Shown here in pieces: positions 8,302 through 17,590 of a stretch of DNA of 64,000 bases (its first letter is position 1; each line of letters begins with the position of its first letter). The DNA is from Limnochordales bacterium (GTDB taxonomy: Bacteria > Bacillota > Limnochordia > Limnochordales > DUMU01): contig JADBKP010000005.1 of assembly GCA_014896315.1 (NCBI GenBank), positions 124,001 through 188,000 on the forward strand. Reading direction: 5' to 3'. The notes under the pieces were generated by a model. That model ran no database searches and had not been told where the DNA came from. It saw only the letters and a list, made by a program, of their open reading frames with translations. The position numbers and the translations under genes were made by a program.

Positions 8302-9182
8302 GGATGGTCGCGCTCGATACCAGCCTCCGCTCCACCGGGGTGGCCCTGGTAGCGGCCGGTCAGGTGGTGGCCGAAACCTGGATCGGATCCGGCCACAGCA
8401 GTGCTGCTTGCCTTCTTCCCGCCCTGGAGGGCCTCCTGAAAGCGACTGGGTGGAGCAGGGAGATGGTCGAGGCGATTGCCGTGGTCACCGGGCCTGGTTC
8501 ATTCACCGGGCTGCGGATTGGGGTGACAACGGCGAAGGGCCTGGCCTATGCCTGGAGAGTACCGGTCGTGGGCGTGACCAGCCTGGAGGTCCTTGCTGCC
8601 GAGGCTGCTCCGCTGGCGGTTGCCTGGCAGAGAGCCCGGCCGGCACTGGCCGGGCGGGCGGGCCACCCTCACTTGCGGCCGGCGCCTTTGATCGTCCCGG
8701 TTGTCCCGTCCCGGCGTGGTGAGTGTTACCTGCAGGTCTTCACTCCTCCAACGCCAATCCCGCCCTTGTCCGCTGTTGAACCGGAGGTGTCACTTGCGCC
8801 GGCACAGCAGTTGCCTGAGCCGCTGGGTAAGCCACAAGTGGTCTCTTTTTCTGAATGGGCTTCCGGCTGGTGGTTGCCGGAGTTGCCGGAGGTGGAAGAG
8901 TCTGTACCCGTTATCCTGGTTGGGCCGGGCTCGCTCACCGGCGAACTCATACGGCTTTGGGAGAGATCTTCACTGTGGTTTTATACCGCGGAACTGGCCA
9001 TTCACCCGGGTATCGTGGGCAGGGTTGCGTCGGTGCGGATCAGCCGCTGGTCCGCACAAAAGGACGCGGGGGAGTCGCCGTTTCGGGATGCCATGGAGAT
9101 TATGCCTCTCTACCTGGGGAGACGAGAGGGGGAACCGGGATGGCCGCTGAGCCAACACCCGACGTTACCGCCGAGTCGATAA
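8298..9182 (+). CDS. tsaB: tRNA t6A modification scaffold TsaB
   Basis: 294 residues (292 if ATG 8304 is used). The N-terminal half has MVALDTSLRSTGVAL and the signature GPGSFTGLRIGVTTAKGLA, typical of the ASKHA-fold TsaB. The C-terminal half is longer than in E. coli and Pro-rich (about residues 145-185). TsaB pairs with TsaD; here tsaD is on the opposite strand 0.4 kb away. Its 3' end overlaps the start of rimI by 43 bp in another frame. Confidence 0.93.
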   Translation: MRMVALDTSLRSTGVALVAAGQVVAETWIGSGHSSAACLLPALEGLLKATGWSREMVEAIAVVTGPGSFTGLRIGVTTAKGLAYAWRVPVVGVTSLEVLAAEAAPLAVAWQRARPALAGRAGHPHLRPAPLIVPVVPSRRGECYLQVFTPPTPIPPLSAVEPEVSLAPAQQLPEPLGKPQVVSFSEWASGWWLPELPEVEESVPVILVGPGSLTGELIRLWERSSLWFYTAELAIHPGIVGRVASVRISRWSAQKDAGESPFRDAMEIMPLYLGRREGEPGWPLSQHPTLPPSR

Positions 9183-9616
9183 CCATTGAGCCGATGCGCT
9201 TGCGGGACCTGGATCAAGTGCTCCGGATAGAAAGGCTCTCTTTTTCCTCCCCCTGGTCGCGAGCGGCATTCCTATCCGAACTGCTGGAAAACGATCGGGC
9301 CCGCTACATTGTGGCCCGTATCGGTGACCAGGTGGTGGGATACACGGGCATGTGGATCGTCATCGACGAGGGGCATATTACCAATGTGGCAGTGCACCCG
9401 CACTGGCGCAACCGGGGTATCGCCACTCAGCTGTTAGGCGCCCTGGAAGAGATAGCACGGGCCAATGGGGTGCGGCGCATGACTCTCGAGGTTCGCAAAA
9501 GCAACGTTGTCGCGCACACGCTCTACGAGAAGCTCGGTTTCCGCGATGCTGGGATTCGCCGGGCTTACTACCGTGACAACAACGAGGACGCCATCATCAT
9601 GTGGAAGGAACTGTAG
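9140..9616 (+). CDS. rimI: Ribosomal protein S18 alanine N-acetyltransferase RimI
   Basis: 158 residues of the GNAT fold: RLRDLDQVLRIERLSFSSPWS at the N-terminus, the acetyl-CoA loop HPHWRNRGIATQLL and the NxxAHTLYEKLGFR motif. Family members acetylate the N-terminus of S18. The ATG at 9140 was chosen because GAGGGGGAA precedes it and the family normally begins shortly before this domain. Its 3' end overlaps the tail of convergent tsaD by 20 bp. Confidence 0.92.
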   Translation: MAAEPTPDVTAESITIEPMRLRDLDQVLRIERLSFSSPWSRAAFLSELLENDRARYIVARIGDQVVGYTGMWIVIDEGHITNVAVHPHWRNRGIATQLLGALEEIARANGVRRMTLEVRKSNVVAHTLYEKLGFRDAGIRRAYYRDNNEDAIIMWKEL

Positions 9617-10691
9617 TTTGGTAAAGTGGCAGGTTAGGATCCGCGTCCAGGTCCCAACCGTCATACTCCCCCAGGGCGAGGCGAAAGCGGCCGGCTGCGG
9701 CAATCATCGCCGCGTTATCAGTACACAGCGAAAGGGGTGGGGCGTACAACTCCACGCCCTGCTGGCGGCAGGCGGAGGCCAGTTCTTCCCGCAGCTTGCG
9801 GTTGGCGGCTACGCCTCCGGCCAGAAGCAGCCGGTTCACACCCGTGATCTCCACGGCACGCATGGCTTTGGCAACACAGACGTCGACCACCGCCTGTTGA
9901 AAGCTGGCGGCAAAATCGGCGGGGTCAGGTTTCTCCGCTGACTGCAGCGCATTGAGCGCGGCAGTTTTCAGCCCGCTGAAACTGAAGTCGAGTCCGCCCT
10001 CGGCCCCCATCATAGCTCGGGGCAGGGGCACGGCTTGCGGGTCGCCGGACTTTGCCAGCTCCTCCAGGGCCGGGCCGCCCGGGTACGGGAGGCCGAGTAC
10101 CCTGGCAATCTTGTCGAAGGCTTCTCCGGCTGCGTCGTCGCGGGTGCGGCCAAGCAGGCGGAACCTGGCGTGGGCTTCCAGGAGCACCAGCTCCGTATGG
10201 CCTCCCGACACGATCAGGCAGAGTACCGGCGGGGAGAGTTCGGGGTGGGCGAGGAAGTTGGCGTAGACGTGTCCTGCGAGGTGGTGAACTCCCACGAGCG
10301 GCAGATTGGCGCCGAAGGCGATGGCCTTGGCGGCCGCCAGGCCTACGAGCAGAGCACCGATCAGGCCCGGACCGTTGGTTACGGCGATGCCGGCAAGCTC
10401 GCTCAGGGAGACTTGAGCCTGTGTCAGGGCCTCGTCAATGACGGGCAAGATCAACTCCAGATGATGACGGCTGGCGATCTCCGGCACCACCCCTCCGTAG
10501 AGGCGGTGGATTGATACCTGCGAGGAGACCACGTTGGCTCGGATACCATCGGCATCGACGACCGCCGCAGCAGTCTCATCGCAGGAGGTCTCGATCCCGA
10601 GCACGGGTCCCAGCTCCCGGACCCTGGCTGCCACGTCGGCCTCCCGGGCGGCGCCGCTCCTGGCCATCGGCGGAGTACCTGCTACCTGCAT
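9597..10691 (-). CDS. tsaD: tRNA N6-threonylcarbamoyladenosine transferase TsaD
   Basis: 364 residues. It shows the Kae1/TsaD signatures VLGIETSCDETAAA, NGPGLIGALLVGL, the metal-binding HHLAGH, SGGHTELVL and LAGGVAANRKLR. It transfers threonylcarbamoyl from its AMP donor to A37 of tRNA. The ATG at 10691 has AAAGGA just upstream; the frame stays open further but without a ribosome binding site. It converges on rimI with overlapping 3' ends, unlike the usual same-strand order. Confidence 0.95.
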   Translation of the reverse strand: MQVAGTPPMARSGAAREADVAARVRELGPVLGIETSCDETAAAVVDADGIRANVVSSQVSIHRLYGGVVPEIASRHHLELILPVIDEALTQAQVSLSELAGIAVTNGPGLIGALLVGLAAAKAIAFGANLPLVGVHHLAGHVYANFLAHPELSPPVLCLIVSGGHTELVLLEAHARFRLLGRTRDDAAGEAFDKIARVLGLPYPGGPALEELAKSGDPQAVPLPRAMMGAEGGLDFSFSGLKTAALNALQSAEKPDPADFAASFQQAVVDVCVAKAMRAVEITGVNRLLLAGGVAANRKLREELASACRQQGVELYAPPLSLCTDNAAMIAAAGRFRLALGEYDGWDLDADPNLPLYQTTVPST

Positions 10692-10787
10692 ATTTCCTTT
10701 ACCCAAGTTTGAAAACCTTCCCTTTCTGGCGGAACGAGGATAGTATAGCCATAGAGGCACGGGTTAACAAGAAAGGGGGCTCAGCCC

Positions 10788-11438
10788 ATGCAGATTTACG
10801 TCGACACCGCCAACGTCAACGAGATCCGGGAAGCCGCCTCCTGGGGTGTACTGGCCGGAGTTACGACCAACCCGTCGCTCGTAGCCAAAGAGGGACGCAG
10901 CTTCCGCCAGGTTATCGAAGAGATCGCCCAGATCGTCTCCGGGCCGATCAGCGCCGAGGTGGTCAGCACCGACGCTGACGGCATGGTGCGAGAGGGCATC
11001 GAATACGCTTCCTGGTCTCCCAATGTTGTGATCAAGATACCGCTTACTGCGGAAGGTTTGAAAGCTACTCATCGCCTGGCTGAGAAGGGTATCCGTACCA
11101 ACGTGACCCTGGTATTCAGTGCCCCGCAAGGACTTTTGGCTGCCCGGGCGGGCGCCACATACGTCAGCCCCTTCATTGGCAGGATCGACGATGTAGGCAT
11201 GGACGGCATGAGCGTTGTTCGCGAGCTGGCGCAGATCTTTAAGCTGCACGGGATCTCCACCCAGATCATTGCGGCCAGCATTCGCCATCCCAGACACGTG
11301 GTGGAAGCCGCTCTTGCCGGTGCTCATATAGCCACCATTCCGTTTAAAGTGCTGGAACAGATGCTTCACCACCCGCTCACCGATGTCGGGCTCGAACGTT
11401 TCCTCAGCGACTGGCAGAAGGTGGCGGGACTCAAGTAG
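10788..11438 (+). CDS. fsa: Fructose-6-phosphate aldolase / small transaldolase (TalC type)
   Basis: 216 residues, the length of the short transaldolase group. [11 protein letters not shown] at the N-terminus, GVTTNPSL, and the Schiff-base lysine in [11 protein letters not shown] are all present. These enzymes transfer dihydroxyacetone units in the non-oxidative pentose phosphate pathway, or cleave fructose 6-phosphate. GAAAGGGGG precedes the ATG. It is the first gene of a same-strand run that reaches the histidine genes. Confidence 0.92.
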   Translation: MQIYVDTANVNEIREAASWGVLAGVTTNPSLVAKEGRSFRQVIEEIAQIVSGPISAEVVSTDADGMVREGIEYASWSPNVVIKIPLTAEGLKATHRLAEKGIRTNVTLVFSAPQGLLAARAGATYVSPFIGRIDDVGMDGMSVVRELAQIFKLHGISTQIIAASIRHPRHVVEAALAGAHIATIPFKVLEQMLHHPLTDVGLERFLSDWQKVAGLK

Positions 11439-11473
11439 TCCTTGATCCTACGTGAGCAGACGAAGGAGGGATC

Positions 11474-12469
11474 TTGTTGAGACAGTCTTTCTGCCCGGTT
11501 CGGAATGACGGTTCCTGGCAGCGTTACTTCCGTCTCGGCGTCGTTCACTTCATGCTCTATCCGGAGACTGCTGCCGGTGAAGGCCCGGTTTTGGAAAGCC
11601 TTACCGAACTGGCCCGGGATGCCGACCTGGAGATAATGGAGATCACGCACATAGCTGATGCGGGAGTCCGCCGCAAGGTGCGCGCTTTGATTGAGGCCGC
11701 AGGCTGGACCGTAGCATTCGGTTCACAACCTGTCTTCCTGCGACGCAAGCTCGACCTGAACGCCGCCGATGCGACGGCGCGAGCCGCGGCTGTGGCTGCT
11801 GCCCGGGAGTGTGTGGACGAGGCGGCCGAGCTGGGAGCAAAATCCATCGCCTTTCTCAGCGGTCCCGACCCGGTGGTGGCCATGGGAGAGGCGGCAAAAG
11901 GAATTGATCCGTCCCGGGCCGAAGCACTGCGGGCCGAGGCCCGCCAGCGTCTGATCGATTCGCTCCTTGAGATCTGTGCTTACGCTGCCAAGGCAGGGTT
12001 GCGCGTAGTGTTGGAGACTTTCGACCGCGCCGTAGAGAAGCGATGCCTGATCGGCCCAAGCAGCGACGCGGTCAAGGTAGCCCAGGCGGTTCGCCGTGAG
12101 TTTCCCGATTTCGGGTTGATGCTTGATCTGAGCCATTTGCCGCTGTTGCAGGAGACCCCCGAGTACGCCTTGCGTTGTGCCGGTCCGTACCTTACGCACG
12201 TACACCTGGGCAACGCAGTCACCACCCCTGGCAGCCCTCTATACGGGGATGCGCACCCGCGGTTCGGCATTCCGGAGGGTGCCAATGGGCGCGACGAGCT
12301 GACTCGGTTCCTGCGCGGTCTCTTCTCCTGCGGCTACCTGCGGGAGGAGAATGCGGCGACTGAACGTCCGGTGGTCAGCTTTGAGATCAAGCCATACCAG
12401 GACGAACGACCGGAAGTGATTCTTGCTGCAGCCAAGCGGCTGCTGACCGCCGCCTGGTACGCTCTGTAA
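11474..12469 (+). CDS. Sugar phosphate isomerase/epimerase-like TIM-barrel protein
   Basis: 331 residues. The AP-endonuclease-2/xylose-isomerase-like fold is indicated by the order of metal-ligand motifs: LETFD, MLDLSHLPL, HVHLGN and a late SFEIKP. The substrate is unknown. The start is TTG at 11474, preceded by GAAGGAGGG at good spacing. It follows fsa by 35 bp and precedes a hydroxyacid dehydrogenase, which suggests sugar-acid metabolism. Confidence 0.82.
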   Translation: MLRQSFCPVRNDGSWQRYFRLGVVHFMLYPETAAGEGPVLESLTELARDADLEIMEITHIADAGVRRKVRALIEAAGWTVAFGSQPVFLRRKLDLNAADATARAAAVAAARECVDEAAELGAKSIAFLSGPDPVVAMGEAAKGIDPSRAEALRAEARQRLIDSLLEICAYAAKAGLRVVLETFDRAVEKRCLIGPSSDAVKVAQAVRREFPDFGLMLDLSHLPLLQETPEYALRCAGPYLTHVHLGNAVTTPGSPLYGDAHPRFGIPEGANGRDELTRFLRGLFSCGYLREENAATERPVVSFEIKPYQDERPEVILAAAKRLLTAAWYAL

Positions 12470-12515
12470 TCACTCAACTACTGGCTGGAGCTAGGCTAGG
12501 CTGAAAGGAGAGTTG

Positions 12516-13508
12516 ATGGTGAGTAAACCCAAAGTGCTGTGTACCCGGGTGCTTCCCGGACCGGCGATGGACCGTCTGCGGACCGAGACCGAGCTTACCC
12601 TGAACGAGGAAAACCGGCCCCTGACCCCAGAAGAGCTGCTGGAGCTGGTCCGAGGGAAGGACGGCATTCTTACACTTCTCACTGAGAACGTCACCAGGAC
12701 GGTGCTTGAGGCCGGGCGGCCAACTCTAAAGGTGGTGAGCAACTACGCGGTAGGATACAACAACATCGACGTTCAGGCCGCTACCGAGCTGGGGATACTG
12801 GTTTGTAACACTCCGGGTGTACTGACTGAGGCCACCGCCGACCTGGCCTGGGCCTTGCTTATGGCCATCGCCCGCCGGGTGGTGGAAGGCGACCGCTTCA
12901 TGCGGGCAGGCCGTTTCAAGGGCTGGGAGCCGGGACTCCTGCTCGGAGCGGATGTTTTCGGCAAGACCCTGGGTATTGTAGGACTTGGCCGTATTGGCGA
13001 AGCAGTCGCCCGCCGTGCCCGCGGCTTCTCGATGCGCATCCTCTACTACGACGCTCGTCGCCTTGAGCCTGATCAGGAGAAGATACTGGGGGTGACGTAC
13101 GTACCGTTGCCGCAGCTTCTCTCCGAGTCCGATTACATATCGATCCATACGCCTCTCACCCCCGAGACGCACCACCTGATCGGAGAGAAAGAGCTGCGGA
13201 TGATGAAGCCGACCGCATACCTGATCAACACGAGCCGCGGCCCGGTGATTGACGAAGCCGCTCTGGTCCGAGCCCTGCGGGAGAGGTGGATCGCGGGCGC
13301 AGGGCTGGATGTATATGAGAATGAGCCGGCCATGGCTCCGGGGTTGGCGGAGCTGGAGAATGTAGTCCTGCTGCCTCACCTCGGCAGTGCCACCCGGGAG
13401 ACCCGGGAGCGCATGGCGCACATGGCCGTTGACAATCTGCTGGCCGGTGTACGCGGGGAGCGGCCGCGCTACCTGGTCAATCCGGAGGTGTACTCCCGTC
13501 ATGCATGA
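12516..13508 (+). CDS. D-2-hydroxyacid dehydrogenase (glyoxylate/hydroxypyruvate reductase type)
   Basis: 330 residues. The Rossmann motif is GLGRIGEAVARR, with catalytic Arg in NTSRGPVIDE, Glu in YENEPA and His in LPHLGSAT. The overall sequence resembles GyaR-type D-glycerate dehydrogenases using NAD(P)H. ATG 12516 and TTG 12513 both suit the AAGGAGAG upstream. The 3' end overlaps the hpt start by 8 bp. Confidence 0.88.
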   Translation: MVSKPKVLCTRVLPGPAMDRLRTETELTLNEENRPLTPEELLELVRGKDGILTLLTENVTRTVLEAGRPTLKVVSNYAVGYNNIDVQAATELGILVCNTPGVLTEATADLAWALLMAIARRVVEGDRFMRAGRFKGWEPGLLLGADVFGKTLGIVGLGRIGEAVARRARGFSMRILYYDARRLEPDQEKILGVTYVPLPQLLSESDYISIHTPLTPETHHLIGEKELRMMKPTAYLINTSRGPVIDEAALVRALRERWIAGAGLDVYENEPAMAPGLAELENVVLLPHLGSATRETRERMAHMAVDNLLAGVRGERPRYLVNPEVYSRHA

Positions 13509-14061
13509 GGATGTGGCAGAGGTTCTGCTCTCCGCCTCTGCCATCCAGGCGAAAGTAGGAGAGCTAGGGCAACAAATCACTCGCGACTACCAGGGTAAAG
13601 ACCTGGGATTGATCTGTATTCTCAAGGGAGCCCTCATTTTTATGGCGGATCTGATCCGCCATATTGAACTGCCCGTTACCGTAGACTTCATGGCGATCTC
13701 CAGCTACGGAGCGGGAACGAAGAGCTCGGGAGTGGTCCGGATCCTCAAGGATCTGGACCATCCCATCGAGGGCAGGCACATCCTGATCGTGGAGGACATA
13801 ATCGATAGCGGTCTTACGTTGCGGTATCTCATCGAAAACCTACGTTCCCGTCGTCCCGCGAGCCTGCGCGTCTGCACATTGCTGGACAAGCCGGCCCGCC
13901 GGGTGGTCGAGTGCAACATCGACTACAACGGTTTCCAGATTCCCGACCGGTTCGTGGTGGGTTACGGTCTGGATTACAACGAAAGGTACCGCAACCTGCC
14001 CTACATCGGTGTGCTGAAGCCGGAGGTATACCAGCGTGAATTGCAGGTGGGGCAGAGGTGA
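13501..14061 (+). CDS. hpt: Hypoxanthine phosphoribosyltransferase
   Basis: 186 residues. The PRPP-binding loop [14 protein letters not shown], the [13 protein letters not shown] segment and the C-terminal [14 protein letters not shown] are classic for HPRT. It salvages hypoxanthine and guanine to nucleotides. The start was set by GGAGGTG at 13484-13490. The stop and the guaA ATG overlap as TGATG, so the two are coupled. Confidence 0.94.
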   Translation: MHEDVAEVLLSASAIQAKVGELGQQITRDYQGKDLGLICILKGALIFMADLIRHIELPVTVDFMAISSYGAGTKSSGVVRILKDLDHPIEGRHILIVEDIIDSGLTLRYLIENLRSRRPASLRVCTLLDKPARRVVECNIDYNGFQIPDRFVVGYGLDYNERYRNLPYIGVLKPEVYQRELQVGQR

Positions 14062-15653
14062 TGGGGGGCGCCAGCATGCGTCAGCTTCCCGTTCTCATAC
14101 TCGATTTTGGCGGGCAATACACGCAGTTGATTGCTCGGCGTGTACGGGAGGCGCACGTCTACTGTGAAATCGCCCCCTGTGACGTGCCCTGGTCGGAACT
14201 CTCTTTGCAGAGGCCGCAAGCGATAATCCTGTCCGGCGGCCCCGCCAGTGTCTATCAGGAAGGAGCTCCTCGCTGCGACCCGGCCATCTTCCAGGCAGGC
14301 GTGCCGGTCCTGGGGATCTGCTACGGCATGCAATTGATGGCCCGGGAGCTCGGCGCAGATGTAAGGGCCTCGGAGGAAGGTGAGTACGGACCGGCAGATC
14401 TGGTTCTGCGAGAGGCAAGCCCTCTCTTTGCCGGTATCCTCTCACCGACGCCGGTCTGGATGTCCCATGGCGATCAGGTGGTGACCCCCCCGCCCGGCTT
14501 TCGCGTGCTGGCTTCCACGGCGGTCACACCGGTAGCTGCCATCGGCGATGAGCAGCGGAAATTGTATGGGGTGCAGTTCCACCCGGAAGTGGCTCATACG
14601 AGGGAAGGGAAGGCCCTGCTCAAAAACTTCCTGTTTCGCATAGCCGGGCTTGAACCTTCGTGGACGCTTTCGGCTTTTCGGGAGGAGACGATCGCTCGTA
14701 TCCGGGCGGAAGTCGGTTCACGAAAGGCAGTTTGCGGCCTGAGCGGTGGGGTGGATTCCGCTACTGCAGCGGTCCTCGTTCACCAGGCTATTGGCGACCA
14801 GCTCACCTGTATTTTCGTCGATCACGGGCTGCTGCGGGCGGGGGAGGCGGAAGAAGTAGTCCGGACCTTTCGCGACCGGTTGCGGATACCGCTCATTCAC
14901 GTCCGGGCGGAAGATAGGTTCCTCAACAGATTAAAAGGTGTTGTCGACCCTGAGGCGAAGCGGCGCATAATCGGCGAGGAGTTTATCCGGGTGTTTGAAG
15001 AGGAAGCCTCCCGTCTTGGGGATGTGACCTATCTGGTGCAGGGCACCCTCTACCCCGACGTGATCGAGAGCGGCGGCGCGCCCGGTTACGGCAACGGGAC
15101 CTCCGGCAACGGGGGACAACGGGGACGGGCGGCGGTTATCAAATCCCACCACAACGTGGGCGGTCTGCCGGAACGGATGAACCTCAAGCTCCTGGAACCA
15201 CTGCGGCTCCTCTTCAAGGACGAGGTGCGCGTGCTCGCCGGCGAGCTGGGCCTGCCGGAGGAGATAGTCTGGCGCCAGCCCTTTCCCGGTCCGGGCCTGG
15301 CCGTTCGCATCATTGGGGAAGTGACGCGTGAGCGGCTCGAACTCCTGCGGGCGGCCGACCGGATCGTCACCGACGAGATCAGGAAGGCGGGCCTTGAGAG
15401 GTCCATCTGGCAGGCGTTTGCCGTACTGCCCGGCGTGCGGACGGTCGGAGTGAAGGGTGACGGGCGATCCTATGCGGAACTGGTGGCGATCCGGGCGGTC
15501 ACCAGTGAAGACGGCATGACTGCCGACTGGGCGCGTCTGCCTTACGACCTTCTGGGTCGCATCTCCACCCGGATTATGAACGAACTGCCCTCCGTCAACC
15601 GGGTCGTCTACGACATCTCTCCCAAGCCGCCCGCTACCATAGAGTGGGAGTAG
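14061..15653 (+). CDS. guaA: GMP synthase (glutamine-hydrolysing)
   Basis: About 530 residues in three parts: a class-I amidotransferase (GICYGMQ nucleophile; FHPEVAHT), an ATP pyrophosphatase ([12 protein letters not shown]) and the C-terminal dimerisation domain ending KPPATIEWE. It converts XMP to GMP. Between VIESGG and [11 protein letters not shown] there is a Gly/Asn-rich insert (about residues 337-352) roughly ten residues longer than in E. coli GuaA. ATG 14061 couples to hpt; ATG 14076 with GGGGGG upstream is an alternative. Confidence 0.96.
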   Translation: MGGASMRQLPVLILDFGGQYTQLIARRVREAHVYCEIAPCDVPWSELSLQRPQAIILSGGPASVYQEGAPRCDPAIFQAGVPVLGICYGMQLMARELGADVRASEEGEYGPADLVLREASPLFAGILSPTPVWMSHGDQVVTPPPGFRVLASTAVTPVAAIGDEQRKLYGVQFHPEVAHTREGKALLKNFLFRIAGLEPSWTLSAFREETIARIRAEVGSRKAVCGLSGGVDSATAAVLVHQAIGDQLTCIFVDHGLLRAGEAEEVVRTFRDRLRIPLIHVRAEDRFLNRLKGVVDPEAKRRIIGEEFIRVFEEEASRLGDVTYLVQGTLYPDVIESGGAPGYGNGTSGNGGQRGRAAVIKSHHNVGGLPERMNLKLLEPLRLLFKDEVRVLAGELGLPEEIVWRQPFPGPGLAVRIIGEVTRERLELLRAADRIVTDEIRKAGLERSIWQAFAVLPGVRTVGVKGDGRSYAELVAIRAVTSEDGMTADWARLPYDLLGRISTRIMNELPSVNRVVYDISPKPPATIEWE

Positions 15654-15679
15654 TTCTGATCAGAGGAGCGCAGGGCAGC

Positions 15680-16819
15680 ATGCTGGAACTAGACCCGGCC
15701 GCATCTTACCTGCGATGGCAGACCGCCCCGGGCGTGCGTGATGTGTTGCCGGAAGAGGCGACTGTGCGCCGGCAGCTGGAGGCGATCATCCGGGAGACCC
15801 TGGCTGCCGCCGGCTATCAGGAAGTGGAGACCCCCATTTTCGAATATGAGGAAGTGATTCGCGCCGGCGGCTGGCTGCAGGACGAGACGGGGGAGTGCGG
15901 CGGAGTGGTGTTGACCGGCGCCGGCTCTCCCGAGGTCTACCGCTTTTTCGACCGCGAAGGCCACACCCTGGTGTTGCGGCCGGACATGACGACCCCCATC
16001 GCCCGGCTGGCCGCCACCCGGCTGGCCAGCGCGCCACGGCCTCTGCGCCTCGCCTACATAGCTGATGTTTTTCGCTACGAAGAGGTGCATGCGGGGCGGC
16101 TGCGTCAGTTCCGCCAGGCAGGCGTTGAGCGGATAGGCGGCGCCCGGGAGATCGATGCCGACATGGAGATTCTTTCTCTGGCAAGTCGCCTGCTTGCCCG
16201 GCTCGGCCTTTTCCGGTTCCGCATCGATATAGGGCATGCGGAGCTGGTGCGGGGGCTGATAGCCGCCGGCCGCTTCGGAGGGCGGGAGGCCCGACTGATC
16301 CGGCAGGCTTTGCGCCGACGTGATTATGTGCTCTTGCGGGAGCTGGTCGAGCAGCGGGGGGAGCAGGTCGGACCACAGGATCGGCAGGTCAGCGCGGCCC
16401 GCCGGCTATTGCTTGAGCTTCCTCGCTGGCGGGGGGGATTTGCGATGCTGGAGGCGGCTCGCAAGCAACTGGCTTTCCTGCTGGGTGACTTCCCCCAGCT
16501 CGCAGCCGCCCTGGACGATCTTCATGCCCTGTTGACCCGGGCTAAGGAGGAGGGGCTCGGGATCTACGAGCGAGAGAGCAGTGGCGGAGGACCAACCCAG
16601 GTTATCGCCCTCGACCTTGGTCTTGTGCGTGATCTCGGCTACTACACCGGCCCCGTGCTCGAAGGCTTTGTTCCCGAGGTCGGTTTCACGCTGTTGACCG
16701 GCGGACGTTATGATCGGCTGCTAGAACAGTTTGGCAGCCGGCCCGAGCCGGCTACAGGGTTTGCTATTGGCCTGGAACGGGTAATCCTTGCCCGGGAGCG
16801 GGCCGGCCGGCTGCGTTGA
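15680..16819 (+). CDS. hisZ: ATP phosphoribosyltransferase regulatory subunit HisZ
   Basis: 379 residues resembling histidyl-tRNA synthetase catalytic cores (RPDMTTPIARLAATRL; VFRYEEVHAGRLRQFRQAG; LTGGRYDRLLEQFG) but without the anticodon-binding domain. HisZ is needed by short-form HisG, which follows. The start at ATG 15680 is preferred because AGAGGA lies upstream. First gene of the his block; 26 bp after guaA. Confidence 0.92.
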   Translation: MLELDPAASYLRWQTAPGVRDVLPEEATVRRQLEAIIRETLAAAGYQEVETPIFEYEEVIRAGGWLQDETGECGGVVLTGAGSPEVYRFFDREGHTLVLRPDMTTPIARLAATRLASAPRPLRLAYIADVFRYEEVHAGRLRQFRQAGVERIGGAREIDADMEILSLASRLLARLGLFRFRIDIGHAELVRGLIAAGRFGGREARLIRQALRRRDYVLLRELVEQRGEQVGPQDRQVSAARRLLLELPRWRGGFAMLEAARKQLAFLLGDFPQLAAALDDLHALLTRAKEEGLGIYERESSGGGPTQVIALDLGLVRDLGYYTGPVLEGFVPEVGFTLLTGGRYDRLLEQFGSRPEPATGFAIGLERVILARERAGRLR

Positions 16820-16844
16820 CAGCCTCTGCGGCTTGTGTTACCAT
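16816..16844 (+). promoter_or_regulatory. Internal promoter candidate before hisG
   Basis: A perfect TTGACA (16816-16821) overlaps the hisZ stop codon. A 17-bp spacer leads to TACCAT (16839-16844), four of six bases of the -10 consensus. It would start transcription about 55 nt before the hisG ATG and let hisG onward be expressed apart from hisZ. Confidence 0.6.
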
Positions 16845-16905
16845 GCCGGCATCGTCAGAAGGTGGGGGTAGAACGATATGGTACCGGGAGGCCCGGAGCC
16901 CGACC

Positions 16906-17571
16906 ATGTTAACCATAGCTGTGCCTAAAGGGCGTGTGCTTACGGCGGCGGTGGAGCTCTTCCGGGAAGCCGGGTTGACGGCTTTACCCGGAGAGGAGTT
17001 GGAGGAATCCCGTCGCCTGGTGATTGAAGATGAGGAGGCGGGTCTCCGGCTGCTTCTGGCCAAACCCTGGGATGTGCCTACCTACGTTGAATACGGCGCC
17101 GCCGACCTGGGGCTGGCGGGAAAGGATGTCTTGCTGGAACGGGGCAAGGCGGTAGCCGAATTGCTGGATCTTGGTATCGGGCGGTGTCGCATGATCTGCG
17201 CGGTGCCCGCCGATTCGAATATCACCAACCTTGCTGACGCAAGACTTCTTTTTCCCTTTCGTGTGGCGACCAAATACCCGCAAATTGCCGCCACTTTCCT
17301 GGAACGCCAGGGTATCGCGGCCGAAATCATCAACCTGCACGGGTCGGTGGAGCTGGCGCCCCTTGTCGGACTGGCGGATGGGATCATCGATCTGACCGAG
17401 ACCGGGCGCACTCTGCAAGAGAACGGTCTGCGCATTGTCGCCGACATCCTGTCCGTGACCACGCGCCTTGTGGCCAATGCCGTCTTGCACAAAGTCAAGC
17501 AAGACGAGATAGATCAATTGGTGAACAGGTTGGAGAAGGCTGTTGCGGCCCGGGTGGCAACGCAAAGCTAG
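16906..17571 (+). CDS. hisG: ATP phosphoribosyltransferase, short form
   Basis: 221 residues, the length of HisG-S enzymes that lack the C-terminal regulatory domain and need HisZ. It begins LTIAVPKGRV, has AADLGLAGKDVLLE, and the PRPP-binding loop GSVELAPLVGLADGIIDLTETGRTL. It starts histidine synthesis by joining ATP and PRPP. CGGAG 7-8 nt before ATG 16906 sets the start; the frame is open upstream without support. Confidence 0.95.
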   Translation: MLTIAVPKGRVLTAAVELFREAGLTALPGEELEESRRLVIEDEEAGLRLLLAKPWDVPTYVEYGAADLGLAGKDVLLERGKAVAELLDLGIGRCRMICAVPADSNITNLADARLLFPFRVATKYPQIAATFLERQGIAAEIINLHGSVELAPLVGLADGIIDLTETGRTLQENGLRIVADILSVTTRLVANAVLHKVKQDEIDQLVNRLEKAVAARVATQS

Positions 17572-17590
17572 AGGAAGGTGGCTTGCGACC

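Noticed and set aside
15680-16819. Histidyl-tRNA synthetase
   Set aside because: The anticodon-binding domain is missing and short-form HisG follows, so HisZ fits better.
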